DNA of 64,000 bases. It comes from a virus. The position numbers and the translations under genes were made by a program. Of the stretch, positions 1 through 8,813 are shown in pieces. How positions within the stretch are numbered: the first letter of the stretch is position 1; each line of letters begins with the position of its first letter. The stretch covers positions 1-64,000 of IMG/VR virus record IMGVR_UViG_3300021957_008066. One strand, given 5' to 3'. The notes below the pieces were generated by a model. That model did not search any database, was not told where the DNA came from, and was given only the letters and a program-made list of their open reading frames with translations.

Positions 1-1926
1 ATGGGGTTATCCTCAGATTTGTTGGAACGGCTTGGTACACCACAATGTTCCGAGTCAGTCACGAGGGGGTTTGCAATGCTTATGTCGTTTTTGAATATGC
101 TGTTTATGCCTGTTGAATACTTTGTGAATTATGTCGTAGAGTACAGTCTTGGCATTTCGCGCTTCATGTGGGTGTTAGAACTTGGCATTGCAGTCTGTGC
201 GCTCGTCTTTGTCTTCATGACCGAAGTGACGAATGTACCCATGTCAGCTTTTGGCGTGACTGAGCTCACTGCAAGAAGTATTGTATTTTTGTCTGGAATA
301 TCATTAACCCTGGTCACTATCTCGGCAGGAGTATCTTACATGTTTGCTACTGATAGCGATTCAGCAGTTGCAAATCTATTTGCAGGTGCCACCTTTAGTA
401 AAGTGTACGATGATTATCTTGCTACGTTCAAGCACGGTATCCATTCTATGTTGGTGGTGTCTCTTTCAATGTTGTGGACACTCGATGCTGCAGGTGAGCG
501 CAACATTATTTGGGTTGGATCCACCGCGACAGATCAGGGTTCCACTATGACGTTTGTGATCATTTTGTTCGTTGCAGTCCTTGTAGCGAAGTTCCTAGCA
601 GAGGTGAAGCACGGTGAGGATGCGCGCATCATCAGCATGAAGAAAGAAGTGATAGGCGACAGTGTCGCACTCAGATCTGGATATCAATTCAAGCACGCGC
701 GCGGTGCAGCTCTTACTGTCTCTACTGGTCTTCTCATGTACATGCTTGCGAACGGTCAAATGGATGATGGTCTGTGGTCTTTCTTTGCGTCTAATCTTGT
801 GTCACTGTTTCTCGCTATTTACATTATTGTCGTTTCACTTGAGCGTGTCGCTGGTCAGAGTGAATGGGTGACTGGAGGTGCAGGTGGTCTCGTGATCACT
901 GGTATCGTGTCTACTCTGAACTTGTACGCTGCAGGTCTCGCACTCGCAGAGGAAAAGACCCAGAACGCCGTTGTTGTGGTCCTCGGTGTGATTTTCCTAG
1001 ATGCTATGCGTGTCGGTTACGGTCAACCAGTGCCGGAGAAGGCTATAGTCAGTGACTACAGGAAGGTATTCATCCGTTTACTCCAGGCTCTTGCTGGTAT
1101 TGTCTGCTTTGTGTTGATCACAAGAAGCTTTACCGACGAAAATGCTCCCACAACTGCTCTTCTCGAAGGCGTGGCTCTCGCATCTGCACTCTTGAAGGTT
1201 GTTGGTATTAGTTACATTGGCAAGGACTTGTTCAAGACAAGTACTGAGCATCACTATCGTGAGTTAGCTTCCACTGGACTTCTTCTGTCTTCGGCTTATC
1301 TGTGGTCACATCCTTTGGATGATACCACAGGGTCAGTTGTGGCTATTTCATTCTTCGTGATTGGTATCCTCTGCAGGTTCCTGGACAGCATTTTGGACTT
1401 CATGATGACTGGCAAGTCTTTCCTCAAGTACTTTAGCTGGGATAGTGAAGACGAAGATACTGGTATTAACTCTCCGACTACGGATAATCCCCGTACCTGG
1501 TTGACTCTTCTGGGTCTCCTCGTATCTCTTGTGTTTGCAGCCATGGTCATGAACGAGAATTTTGATCATATTCAGGTGCATGGGGGTAATGTGACTGTGG
1601 ACGGTGAGATAAAAGAGCGACCATTGGACAGGGAGATGTCCGACAGTATGATAGTTGCTGTGACTTTTATTTCTATTCATGTTGGAGTTGTCCTTCTCGG
1701 CATTGTATCCGATGTCTTCAAGCCTGCTGCGATTGGTGCGTTGAGTCGCTCAAAGTTTATTCGCTTTGCAGTGACCACGACTGTTCTCTCATCTTTGGCT
1801 GTGGCAGCTGGTACTATTGGGTTCACCGGCTCGGGTGTTTTGTCTAGTGATTCTGTACAGATGGAAATTGTGAGTGCACTCCTAGCATATATGTTTGCAG
1901 ATGTGGTGGGTCGTGAATTACTGTAA
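1..1926 (+). CDS. Polytopic membrane protein, unknown function
   Basis: The 641-residue protein is dominated by roughly 14 hydrophobic segments with short polar loops, so it should be an integral membrane protein. One longer acidic cytosolic or lumenal loop lies near residues 480-500 and another polar stretch near 525-550. I recognise no catalytic motif. Codons are richer in G and C (CTC, GTC, GGT) than in most neighbours, a bias shared here with the putative capsid genes, so it may be an abundant virion or infected-cell membrane protein. The reading frame starts exactly at the first base, so the true start may lie upstream. Confidence 0.75.
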   Translation: MGLSSDLLERLGTPQCSESVTRGFAMLMSFLNMLFMPVEYFVNYVVEYSLGISRFMWVLELGIAVCALVFVFMTEVTNVPMSAFGVTELTARSIVFLSGISLTLVTISAGVSYMFATDSDSAVANLFAGATFSKVYDDYLATFKHGIHSMLVVSLSMLWTLDAAGERNIIWVGSTATDQGSTMTFVIILFVAVLVAKFLAEVKHGEDARIISMKKEVIGDSVALRSGYQFKHARGAALTVSTGLLMYMLANGQMDDGLWSFFASNLVSLFLAIYIIVVSLERVAGQSEWVTGGAGGLVITGIVSTLNLYAAGLALAEEKTQNAVVVVLGVIFLDAMRVGYGQPVPEKAIVSDYRKVFIRLLQALAGIVCFVLITRSFTDENAPTTALLEGVALASALLKVVGISYIGKDLFKTSTEHHYRELASTGLLLSSAYLWSHPLDDTTGSVVAISFFVIGILCRFLDSILDFMMTGKSFLKYFSWDSEDEDTGINSPTTDNPRTWLTLLGLLVSLVFAAMVMNENFDHIQVHGGNVTVDGEIKERPLDREMSDSMIVAVTFISIHVGVVLLGIVSDVFKPAAIGALSRSKFIRFAVTTTVLSSLAVAAGTIGFTGSGVLSSDSVQMEIVSALLAYMFADVVGRELL

Positions 1927-1955
1927 AAGTATAAAAATAAAGGATTTATTCTATA

Positions 1956-2651
1956 ATGAGAGCCACTTTATGGCGCAAGTGTTTATGTCCCTCTTCTCCA
2001 TATCCTCCTATTGAATTGACAGTAGGTCCTTATGACGATCAGATCCTACTGGATTTAAATAGAACATTTTCGGACACAGGATGGTTTAAACCTCACCTTG
2101 AAACCCTTCGCGACATACTGAACACATTTTCTGTAGTGAATGAGGGTTTTGGGTACCCACAGGGTCTGAATTATCTAACATTTCCACTATATTATGTATA
2201 CTATCACGATCATCCAAGCACTGCAGTGGAGGACACTTTTTATTCTCTTCAATCTTTGGTTCGTGTAGTCTTACCATTATATCCGCTTAATTCTAAAGAT
2301 TCATCTGCACTTGATACAATATGTTCGGTTGCAAACCTGGTGGTTTTACGGTGTTACGAGAAGGAACCTAGACTGACTATACTTTTTTCAGACGCACACA
2401 TGCCTTTTATTACGAGCCTCGTGTCCTCCATGATGCCTACTATGTATGGGAATGTTTTCTCATTACAGGACACACTAATACTGTGGGATCAGATACTGTC
2501 ATCAAGTTGCAATGACATGTTCAAGTCTATAGTTCAAGTTATGGTTCAGTCTATATTATATCATAAGAATATGTTTTTGCATATGCCTGTAGAAAAAAGC
2601 ATGCTACTGTTTCACAGAACGATGGGTGCTTCTGTTTCAATTTGTATATAA
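1956..2651 (+). CDS. TBC-domain Rab GTPase-activating protein
   Basis: TBC proteins switch off Rab GTPases on membranes by a dual-finger mechanism. Both fingers are visible: the arginine finger IxxDxxR at residues 30-36 (I30, D33, R36, followed by TF) and the glutamine finger YxQ at 67-69 within GYPQGLN, preceded by the usual N62. Further on, the WDQIL segment matches the conserved WD of the family. The 231 residues are little more than one TBC domain, with no extra targeting domain. A TATA-like box, AGTATAAAAATA, lies about 20 nt before the ATG. It would act on host (or viral) Rabs and belongs functionally with the Arf-like GTPase, FYVE-PI3K and ESCRT-III genes. The family call is strong; the Rab target is unknown. 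Confidence 0.85.
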   Translation: MRATLWRKCLCPSSPYPPIELTVGPYDDQILLDLNRTFSDTGWFKPHLETLRDILNTFSVVNEGFGYPQGLNYLTFPLYYVYYHDHPSTAVEDTFYSLQSLVRVVLPLYPLNSKDSSALDTICSVANLVVLRCYEKEPRLTILFSDAHMPFITSLVSSMMPTMYGNVFSLQDTLILWDQILSSSCNDMFKSIVQVMVQSILYHKNMFLHMPVEKSMLLFHRTMGASVSICI

Positions 2652-2660
2652 CGGTGTATA
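2651..2660 (+). promoter_or_regulatory. ACGGTGTATA promoter element
   Basis: Copy of the recurring ACGGTGTATA element, 23 nt before the ATG at 2684. It overlaps the stop of the TBC gene and decides the start of the next gene. Confidence 0.6.
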
Positions 2661-2683
2661 CACGTGTGAATGTATTTCTGCAA

Positions 2684-3073
2684 ATGTCGTTTGATGAGAA
2701 AGAGAGATTGGAACATAGAGAGGCAGAAGAAGATAACATATATGCAATTTTTTTCGGATATAAAGATGTACAACACATAGTCGTAAAGATAGCTACCCAT
2801 CTTCGCACAGTGATTACTGAACAAAGGTATTTGAACATTGTAAACAAGGTAGAAGCAGAGCACGATAGATTACCCAAGCTAGCTTTGATTATTTTTGCAA
2901 TATGGTTATGCCCAGAGTTGAATCTAGGGGAGAATGCACAACCACGACGATTCGAACTGTTTGTACAGGGTATACAAAAAATGTGTATGAATATACTTGA
3001 GGGGAGAATGTTATCGTTACAAGAGTTTGTGGGTAATACAGTTACAGATTATATAGTTACACCTAAACCTTAA
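2684..3073 (+). CDS. Hypothetical protein, 129 aa
   Basis: A soluble, mostly helical protein starting MSFDEKERLE with no recognised domain. An in-frame ATG exists at 2642, but it lies upstream of the ACGGTGTATA promoter, so the ATG at 2684 is preferred. Its last 11 nt overlap the convergent Spt16-like gene. Function unknown. Confidence 0.6.
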   Translation: MSFDEKERLEHREAEEDNIYAIFFGYKDVQHIVVKIATHLRTVITEQRYLNIVNKVEAEHDRLPKLALIIFAIWLCPELNLGENAQPRRFELFVQGIQKMCMNILEGRMLSLQEFVGNTVTDYIVTPKP

Positions 3074-3800
3074 TTTTTTTAGAAGGTGGTTCTAAATCTT
3101 CTTCCAGCTCGTCTTCTGGCTCGTAGTCCCCATCTTGGTCTGATTCTTCAAATTCTTCTTCTGAAATTTCGGACTCTTCTTCGGATTCGTCACAAGATTC
3201 GTCTTCCGACTCAGGTTCCGATTCTGGTTCGTATTCACTAGCTGATGAATTCTCTTTATTAAAAAGCTGTTCGTATATGTCATCATACATTGTGGCACAA
3301 TTGTTGTTGTCCAACCACTCTTCCATGTTTTTTATTGGTAGTGGGTCTGTACCACACGAGTATATTTTATGGGGGTACCAGTTCCGAATGATGTCCAGGT
3401 CTGATTTGTCCACTACACTGAACACTAACGATTTGTTTCCATAGAATAACACCATGTCAAATGTTTTTGTCCTTGCAGACATCCTTTGGAGAAATATGGC
3501 ATCGGGCATTTCCAAAATGACCTGATCCTCAAAACCAATGATTCCCGAACCCAAGTAGTATTCGGATAACTTTTTACCATATTTGCCTGTGAAACATTTT
3601 GTCAGTTCTGGGTAGTCTGGTAACTGACTGTTAATTTGATCTATCTTGTCGTTGTCATCGTCAGCGTTTCCTTGAAGCCATGACTTTTTCCAGAACTTTT
3701 TGTTTTCTACAGACACAACGAATGCATGTTCCCTTGTCCCAGAACACGTAACGATATACGACGGCGACCCTATGTCGTCTAGTTTCGCAATGCACTGCAT
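3063..3800 (-). CDS. Spt16-like protein (C-terminal part of FACT large subunit)
   Basis: FACT is the histone chaperone that reorganises nucleosomes; its Spt16 subunit binds H2A-H2B with an acidic C-terminal tail. Residues 113-142 (KTFDMVLFY, then a strand-rich stretch and SDLDIIRNWY) closely resemble the end of the Spt16 middle domain (FDMVFVF ... SLDSIKEWL). Residues 188-240 are a Glu/Asp/Ser tail ending in a basic KKIK, the classic Spt16 C-terminus. The 245-aa protein lacks the N-terminal aminopeptidase-like and dimerisation domains of the roughly 1000-aa cellular protein, so it is a mini-Spt16. With viral histone H3 and an Alba-like protein in the same window, a role in viral chromatin is a fair inference. 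It could alternatively interfere with host FACT. Confidence 0.72.
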   Translation of the reverse strand: MQCIAKLDDIGSPSYIVTCSGTREHAFVVSVENKKFWKKSWLQGNADDDNDKIDQINSQLPDYPELTKCFTGKYGKKLSEYYLGSGIIGFEDQVILEMPDAIFLQRMSARTKTFDMVLFYGNKSLVFSVVDKSDLDIIRNWYPHKIYSCGTDPLPIKNMEEWLDNNNCATMYDDIYEQLFNKENSSASEYEPESEPESEDESCDESEEESEISEEEFEESDQDGDYEPEDELEEDLEPPSKKIKV

Positions 3801-3844
3801 TTATTGTGTCGTTAGCAGCCTAATAGTGTGTGATTTTTGTTTAC

Positions 3845-3854
3845 ACGGTGTATA
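3845..3854 (+). promoter_or_regulatory. ACGGTGTATA promoter element
   Basis: Copy of the recurring element followed by AA, 11-23 nt before the two candidate ATGs of the ubiquitin protease gene (3866 and 3878). Confidence 0.6.
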
Positions 3855-3865
3855 AACATTGAAGT

Positions 3866-4612
3866 ATGTTTTATAACATGAGTGGACTAGATAACTTAGG
3901 CAACACATGTTACATGAATAGTGTGGTTCAGGTGTTGAGGTATGTAAAACCAGTGGTGGAGAAACTGGTAAAGGTTATGCCAGATCAAAAGTGTTTGGGG
4001 CATTTTGTGGATCTTCTTTATCAGGGTTCTTCTCCAAATGATTTTTCTAAATGTTTAAAGGATTTTGGTTTTGATCCGATATATCAGCATGATGCTCATG
4101 AATTCTTATTGACAATGTTGGACAAGCTCTACGAGAGTGTCAAGATAAAGAATCCTTTTGAGGGTACGAGTAAGACAATTTTGGAATGTAAGAATGGTCA
4201 CTTTAGTACAAGGTCTGACCCCTTTGTAACGCTGTCTATCAACGGTGATATGGAGGACGGCATTCCAAACATGATGAAGCCTGAAGTTGTGGAATGCAAA
4301 TGTGAGTCGTGTGAAGAGACATTTATGACAAAGACACTGGACATAGATCTAAGTGATGTAGTGTGTATTCACTACAAGAGATTTAACTTAAAGAAGAAAT
4401 TGAGATACAGTGTGCCTATACTGGAGAATTGGAATGGGTATGAGCTCGTGGGCATATGCAATCATTATGGAGGTTTGCATGGTGGACACTATACGGCAAC
4501 TGTAAAAACCGACAGTGGATGGATGTTAATCAATGACGAACATGTCAAAAAAATTGATGGTCTCCCAAAGTTTTCAAAGCTGCCTTATATAATGGTGTAC
4601 GTGCGTAAGTAA
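3866..4612 (+). CDS. Ubiquitin-specific protease (USP/UCH, C19 family)
   Basis: Cysteine protease that removes ubiquitin from proteins. The Cys box is GLDNLGNTCYMN (Cys15 from the first Met). The His box near the C-terminus contains GGLHGGHYTA followed by W and the downstream Asp (INDEHV), so the triad appears complete. Cys pairs typical of the USP zinc-binding finger (CKCESCEE) sit in the middle. At 248 aa it is a minimal catalytic domain without extra modules. The ATG at 3878 (MSGLDN) gives better spacing from the promoter element and may be the true start. RNR follows after 3 nt. Confidence 0.93.
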   Translation: MFYNMSGLDNLGNTCYMNSVVQVLRYVKPVVEKLVKVMPDQKCLGHFVDLLYQGSSPNDFSKCLKDFGFDPIYQHDAHEFLLTMLDKLYESVKIKNPFEGTSKTILECKNGHFSTRSDPFVTLSINGDMEDGIPNMMKPEVVECKCESCEETFMTKTLDIDLSDVVCIHYKRFNLKKKLRYSVPILENWNGYELVGICNHYGGLHGGHYTATVKTDSGWMLINDEHVKKIDGLPKFSKLPYIMVYVRK

Positions 4613-4615
4613 AAG

Positions 4616-5608
4616 ATGTCAAAAACAATGTCAGCTTCACAATTACTCGATCCTTCAGATGCACGTTTTGTACTTCACCCTATCAAGCATCCGGACATCT
4701 TCAAAATGGGTAAAGATGCCATATCTTCTTTCTGGACAGTGGAAGAGCTTGATTTTAGCAATGACAAAGCCGAGTTTGACAAGATGAAACCAGAAGAGAA
4801 AAACTTTATTCGTCAGATCCTTGCATTTTTTGCATCTGCAGATGGTATAGTTGTGGAGAATTTGGTAGAGAACTTCTGTTCCGAGGTACAGTTACCTGAA
4901 GCTAGATATTTCTATGGTTACCAAACATTCAATGAACAGATCCATGCAGAAACATATGCCAAATTGCTTGAGGTTTATATTGGGGATCAGGACAGTGTGA
5001 ACGCTCTTCTTGAAGATACTAGAAGGTCTCCAGCTGTAAGAGCTAAAACAGAGTTTGCAAAGAAACACTTTGACATCCCAGAGTCTGTAGAACCAGACAG
5101 GTACAAGAATTTTGCAAAGAGATTAGTAGCTTTTGCATGTGTAGAAGGCATAAATTTTAGCTCTTCATTTTGTGGTATCTACTGGATTAAGGAGATATAT
5201 GAGTGCAGAGCTTTAACCTTGTCTAATGAGTTTATATCAAGAGATGAAGGTCTTCACAGAAATTTTGCAGTCGGGTTGTACAACAAGTTCATGCACAATT
5301 TGTCAGCTGAAGAGATTACGGTCATTGTAAAGGAGAGTGTCAAGGTAGAAGAGGTGTGGGTAAGAAACAGTGCATTGCCTGAACGTCTTGTAGGTATGAA
5401 TCAAGAGTTGATGGTTCAGTATGTAAAATATACAGCTGACATTTTACTTTCAGATCTACATGTTGCACCGTATTTCAAAGTGAAGAATCCCTTCAAGTTT
5501 ATGGATCAGATTTCTATAGGGTCAAAAACAAATTTTTTTGAGAGAAGAGTTTCAGAGTACGCATTGTCGAGTCATAAAGAAGAATTTAATTTAGATGAAG
5601 AATTTTAA
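4616..5608 (+). CDS. Ribonucleotide reductase small subunit (class I R2)
   Basis: R2 houses the diiron-tyrosyl radical centre needed to make deoxynucleotides. Iron ligands and radical site are readable: D76 (ASADG), E107 and H110 with Y114 (NEQIHAETY), then the Glu of CVEGINF and the Glu/His of SNEFISRDEGLH. The C-terminus FNLDEEF resembles the R1-binding tail of eukaryotic R2. Length (330 aa) is normal. It follows the USP gene by 3 nt; a weak variant of the promoter element (ATGGTGTACG) lies inside the USP 3' end. The partner large subunit is at the other end of the window (63662). Confidence 0.97.
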   Translation: MSKTMSASQLLDPSDARFVLHPIKHPDIFKMGKDAISSFWTVEELDFSNDKAEFDKMKPEEKNFIRQILAFFASADGIVVENLVENFCSEVQLPEARYFYGYQTFNEQIHAETYAKLLEVYIGDQDSVNALLEDTRRSPAVRAKTEFAKKHFDIPESVEPDRYKNFAKRLVAFACVEGINFSSSFCGIYWIKEIYECRALTLSNEFISRDEGLHRNFAVGLYNKFMHNLSAEEITVIVKESVKVEEVWVRNSALPERLVGMNQELMVQYVKYTADILLSDLHVAPYFKVKNPFKFMDQISIGSKTNFFERRVSEYALSSHKEEFNLDEEF

Positions 5609-6570
5609 AATCTAAGGTTTTCTAATTGTATTTTGTTATATTTAGGCTCTGTATTCATTTCTGCAGCCATATGGTTACTCTTAATCAGGGCTACCTCGTC
5701 TTTGTTTCTGTTATACCACATGAGGGCAGACACAACAGTGTCTAGGACGAGCCAAATGCCCACAACCAACATATTTTCCCCTGTTAAGAATGCCATTACT
5801 CCAATACCAATGTATGAAACCCCGTGGAGTACTAATGCTGCTGCTGAACTCTCGCCTCTTAAAAACCACATCAACGGTCTTGCTATCATAGGGAGACCTA
5901 AAACAATGGACCCTATGGCAATGGGAATGTTGTCTGGATATGTGGAAGACCTCCAATGTATGAGAATAGCTGCTATGAATAGCCTTGACGGGATAGAGCC
6001 TAGACAGTAGAATATAATTCTTTTCAAATTTTCATCGTTTTCGTGAATGTGTGCAATGGCAGAACCTAATGACACAAATGCAAACAAATGCCATAAACTG
6101 TGAGCATATGGTTCTTTATCCCATATAAAGAAAGCAACTGCAATTAGTTGTGTGCTAATGAAAGATATGAAATATGTGTCTTTTATTTTGAGCCGCTGTG
6201 GTGTTCCCTTTAGTGTTTTGCGTTCATAGAAGAAAATCATTATTGCCACGAAAACTATTATTCCAACGAAAAACTCTATAAGATCTAGATTTACGTAGTA
6301 TTCTATCACAACAACTAACAACAGTAAACCCAGCGCTATATATGTTGGTTTATAAACTTGATTCATGTATACCATAAATGTGATGATAATAAGTGCACAA
6401 CTAGTGAATTCGTCAAAAAGCAGTGAAAATTTGGTTTCATTGAGGTGGTACACGAAAGAAACTATGGTAGTAATAACAGTGAAAGCGAGTAAATTATGCT
6501 GTTTTGTTATGTATGACATACACACAGGTAAGATTGCAAAAATGTGTGACGCTAAATCAAACCCATTCAT
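5605..6570 (-). CDS. CREST-like 7TM putative hydrolase with extra C-terminal TM helices
   Basis: A 321-aa polytopic membrane protein. The first about 175 residues carry the scattered polar signature of the CREST superfamily (alkaline ceramidase, PAQR, Per1, TMEM8/myomaker): SxxxH at S38-H42, D53 in the next helix, and HxxxH at H157-H161 in the last helix of the unit. That family coordinates a metal in the membrane and hydrolyses amide bonds or acts on lipids. About four more hydrophobic segments follow (residues 185-300). Lipid hydrolysis or remodelling is an inference from the pattern. It converges with the RNR gene, overlapping 4 nt. Confidence 0.5.
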   Translation of the reverse strand: MNGFDLASHIFAILPVCMSYITKQHNLLAFTVITTIVSFVYHLNETKFSLLFDEFTSCALIIITFMVYMNQVYKPTYIALGLLLLVVVIEYYVNLDLIEFFVGIIVFVAIMIFFYERKTLKGTPQRLKIKDTYFISFISTQLIAVAFFIWDKEPYAHSLWHLFAFVSLGSAIAHIHENDENLKRIIFYCLGSIPSRLFIAAILIHWRSSTYPDNIPIAIGSIVLGLPMIARPLMWFLRGESSAAALVLHGVSYIGIGVMAFLTGENMLVVGIWLVLDTVVSALMWYNRNKDEVALIKSNHMAAEMNTEPKYNKIQLENLRF

Positions 6571-6589
6571 TTATGCATATTGTGCTCTA

Positions 6590-7105
6590 TTAAATACTCC
6601 ATACCATGACCGAAATGTGGTCTACAATCTCCATCCCGATTTTTAAACAATCTTCGTCCCACTCATAAGTCCATGACTGAGGGGATTGTATTTCTACTTG
6701 TATTAAATCGTTTTCAGGTTTTGTCATGTTAATGTGTAGTGTATTATTTACCCATTTATGAAATTGCATTCCGAATAATTTTCCATGTTTTCCTTCTTCG
6801 TCAAAGCATCCGGCTCCAACAACTTGTGGACTAAACACTCTCTGTTTTATGGTGTCACCATAATTAGCCCATAATTGAATAAGCATGAAAGTAAATACAG
6901 CTGTAGCGACAATACCCATGACAATTCTACATGTGTTGTGTATACAGCTTCTTTTCTTGACTCTTACATTTCTCAGCAACCCTGCATCTTCTCTCATACT
7001 ATGCTCCGGTGCGATGTCAGAGTCCTCAGCCATTTCTATTTGTGTTCCTGTTAGTTCGATTTCTTCTTCATCGTGAGGAACTCTTCTCTGACCAGGGTGA
7101 CTCAT
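6590..7105 (-). CDS. Type II single-pass membrane protein
   Basis: The 171-aa protein begins MSHPGQRRVPHDEEE, has an acidic then basic cytoplasmic tail, one hydrophobic segment around residues 63-84 (IVMGIVATAVFTFMLIQLW), and an external domain with two Cys and N-glycosylation sequons (NNT, NMT). Upstream in-frame ATGs lie beyond the TATATATA box at 7124-7133, so the start at 7105 is chosen. It is a candidate envelope protein, divergently transcribed from the next gene. No family recognised. Confidence 0.6.
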   Translation of the reverse strand: MSHPGQRRVPHDEEEIELTGTQIEMAEDSDIAPEHSMREDAGLLRNVRVKKRSCIHNTCRIVMGIVATAVFTFMLIQLWANYGDTIKQRVFSPQVVGAGCFDEEGKHGKLFGMQFHKWVNNTLHINMTKPENDLIQVEIQSPQSWTYEWDEDCLKIGMEIVDHISVMVWSI

Positions 7106-7123
7106 TTTTTCACTCACCGCGAC

Positions 7124-7133
7124 ATATATATAG
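7124..7133. promoter_or_regulatory. Bidirectional TATA box
   Basis: ATATATATAG lies between the starts at 7105 (-) and 7151 (+), about 19 nt from each ATG. It reads as a TATA box on both strands and fixes both starts. Confidence 0.55.
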
Positions 7134-7150
7134 GTTATGATTGTAATGAA

Positions 7151-7600
7151 ATGTTGCAACTTGTGTTGCATAGTTTTGTAGCTGCGGCATATGCCTTTGC
7201 ATGCGTGTATCACATAGGTGATATTCTATACATCCCTTTGCCTTTTGTAGGACTTGCTTGGGTTATTTCACTTAGATTCATTCCACCTGCAGTGCCAAAA
7301 AGTGCTTTGTCATGGATTACTTATATTATATTGGTGTACCAATTATTAACATTCCACGACTTAAACGCATGCCTATTGGAAGAATGTGAAACCGATATAT
7401 TATATGAATACATTATGCTTGTAGGCACTGCTGTTCTATGGCTTAGTGCGAAAGATGGGACATATGAGAAGAAAACGATGAAGTTAGAGACTCCAAAAAT
7501 AAATGAACTAGAAATAAAAGTCAAAGCTGTGACCCACAAACAAGAGTTGCAAGCTGTGCGGCTTAAAATGGGTGTGTCTCTTCAACCTAAATGGGTATAA
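7151..7600 (+). CDS. Multi-pass membrane protein, 149 aa
   Basis: Three to four hydrophobic segments (roughly residues 5-25, 30-48, 55-72, 88-100) followed by a charged, Lys/Glu-rich cytosolic tail of about 45 residues that could form a helix. The ATG at 7151 is favoured because it follows the shared TATA box; a longer frame would start inside the opposite gene. Function unknown. Confidence 0.55.
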   Translation: MLQLVLHSFVAAAYAFACVYHIGDILYIPLPFVGLAWVISLRFIPPAVPKSALSWITYIILVYQLLTFHDLNACLLEECETDILYEYIMLVGTAVLWLSAKDGTYEKKTMKLETPKINELEIKVKAVTHKQELQAVRLKMGVSLQPKWV

Positions 7601-7620
7601 ACATAACATTGTTCCCATAA

Positions 7621-8811
7621 ATGTACAAAAGCACATACCTCGCTGTGAGAGTACACACAGAAGACGAAGCTTTGACAATAGAACCAAATGGTAATACAGA
7701 CATTTTATTGTGGCTTATTGATGTGTACGACTTGGGTCAGAGTTTTAAGTGTGCAAAGGCTGTCAAAAAATTGATTCTAAATAACTACTTTGACCTACAT
7801 GACAGAGTACCCGGAATGTTACCTAGGTGGACGAAAGGGATGATGGCATGGGTGACATACTTGAATGCTATGGTGCCGAGTTACGATCATGATGAGGATT
7901 GGGTGATCCGAAACAATTTTATGATTAAAAAGAATCCTGAATCATGGTCTGTGGAAGACATGCTAACTACTCTAGATGCTTTAGCTATGAGGTGGCATGA
8001 TGTGTACAAACTAGAACGTAAACCTTTGTTAGACTATCTACACTGTATATGGAGTAATGCCAAAAAATGGACAATGCAGCTGCATGAAGATATACCAAAT
8101 GGATTGAAGGAGGGTGATAAGATGAAGATACATCCGAAACAGATCATGGCATGTCTGTCTCGCTTCTTTTGGTTTCATAAAACATTGGATATGTACGACG
8201 GTTATGATAGGAAAGAGATGTCTGTTCCATGTGGTTCCTTCTTTAGGGATGAACTTCGTCATTTTATTCTTCGCAAGTTCCGTGATCAACTACTGACAGA
8301 TGTGTGGGAAACGATACCCTTTTGGGGTGATAAAGAGATTGCTGGGCACGACCAGCTGGGGGATAGCATATCTACATATTCAGCACTGTACAAACGACAA
8401 CCTGTATGTTTACTGCAAATGGTACAGAAGAATGTGCTTTACGATGATCCAGATGATGTTAGATTACATCACCAGGACGCTGTGGACATGAAAATCATCC
8501 AGACATATTTTCAGAACAATTACAAGATAGACTTTATGAAGTTTTTCGTATGTTTAGAGAAAAATCACCCTAAACACGAACATGCTGTAAAAAAGTCTAT
8601 TGTCCCAATTATGGTACAGAGCTTTAAGCAATTCAGTGTGGTACATGGTGGAGTTGCTTATTGCCATGGTTCTGTAGCAGAAGTGTTTCCTGTATGGGTA
8701 CATTTTGCCGATAAACCACATGGTTTGAACATTTCAGACCTAAGACTGAGACTTTCAGAAAAATCATCTACTTCTTCACAGGGAAGTATATATGAGCTTG
8801 CTGTGCTTTAA
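7621..8811 (+). CDS. Hypothetical protein, 396 aa
   Basis: A soluble, Trp- and His-rich protein with no motif I recognise. Its TATA box (GGGTATAAACAT) overlaps the stop of the preceding gene, 20 nt before the ATG. It ends 2 nt before the next ATG, which has its own TATA-like AGTATATATGAG inside this coding sequence. Function unknown. Confidence 0.65.
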   Translation: MYKSTYLAVRVHTEDEALTIEPNGNTDILLWLIDVYDLGQSFKCAKAVKKLILNNYFDLHDRVPGMLPRWTKGMMAWVTYLNAMVPSYDHDEDWVIRNNFMIKKNPESWSVEDMLTTLDALAMRWHDVYKLERKPLLDYLHCIWSNAKKWTMQLHEDIPNGLKEGDKMKIHPKQIMACLSRFFWFHKTLDMYDGYDRKEMSVPCGSFFRDELRHFILRKFRDQLLTDVWETIPFWGDKEIAGHDQLGDSISTYSALYKRQPVCLLQMVQKNVLYDDPDDVRLHHQDAVDMKIIQTYFQNNYKIDFMKFFVCLEKNHPKHEHAVKKSIVPIMVQSFKQFSVVHGGVAYCHGSVAEVFPVWVHFADKPHGLNISDLRLRLSEKSSTSSQGSIYELAVL

Positions 8812-8813
8812 TA

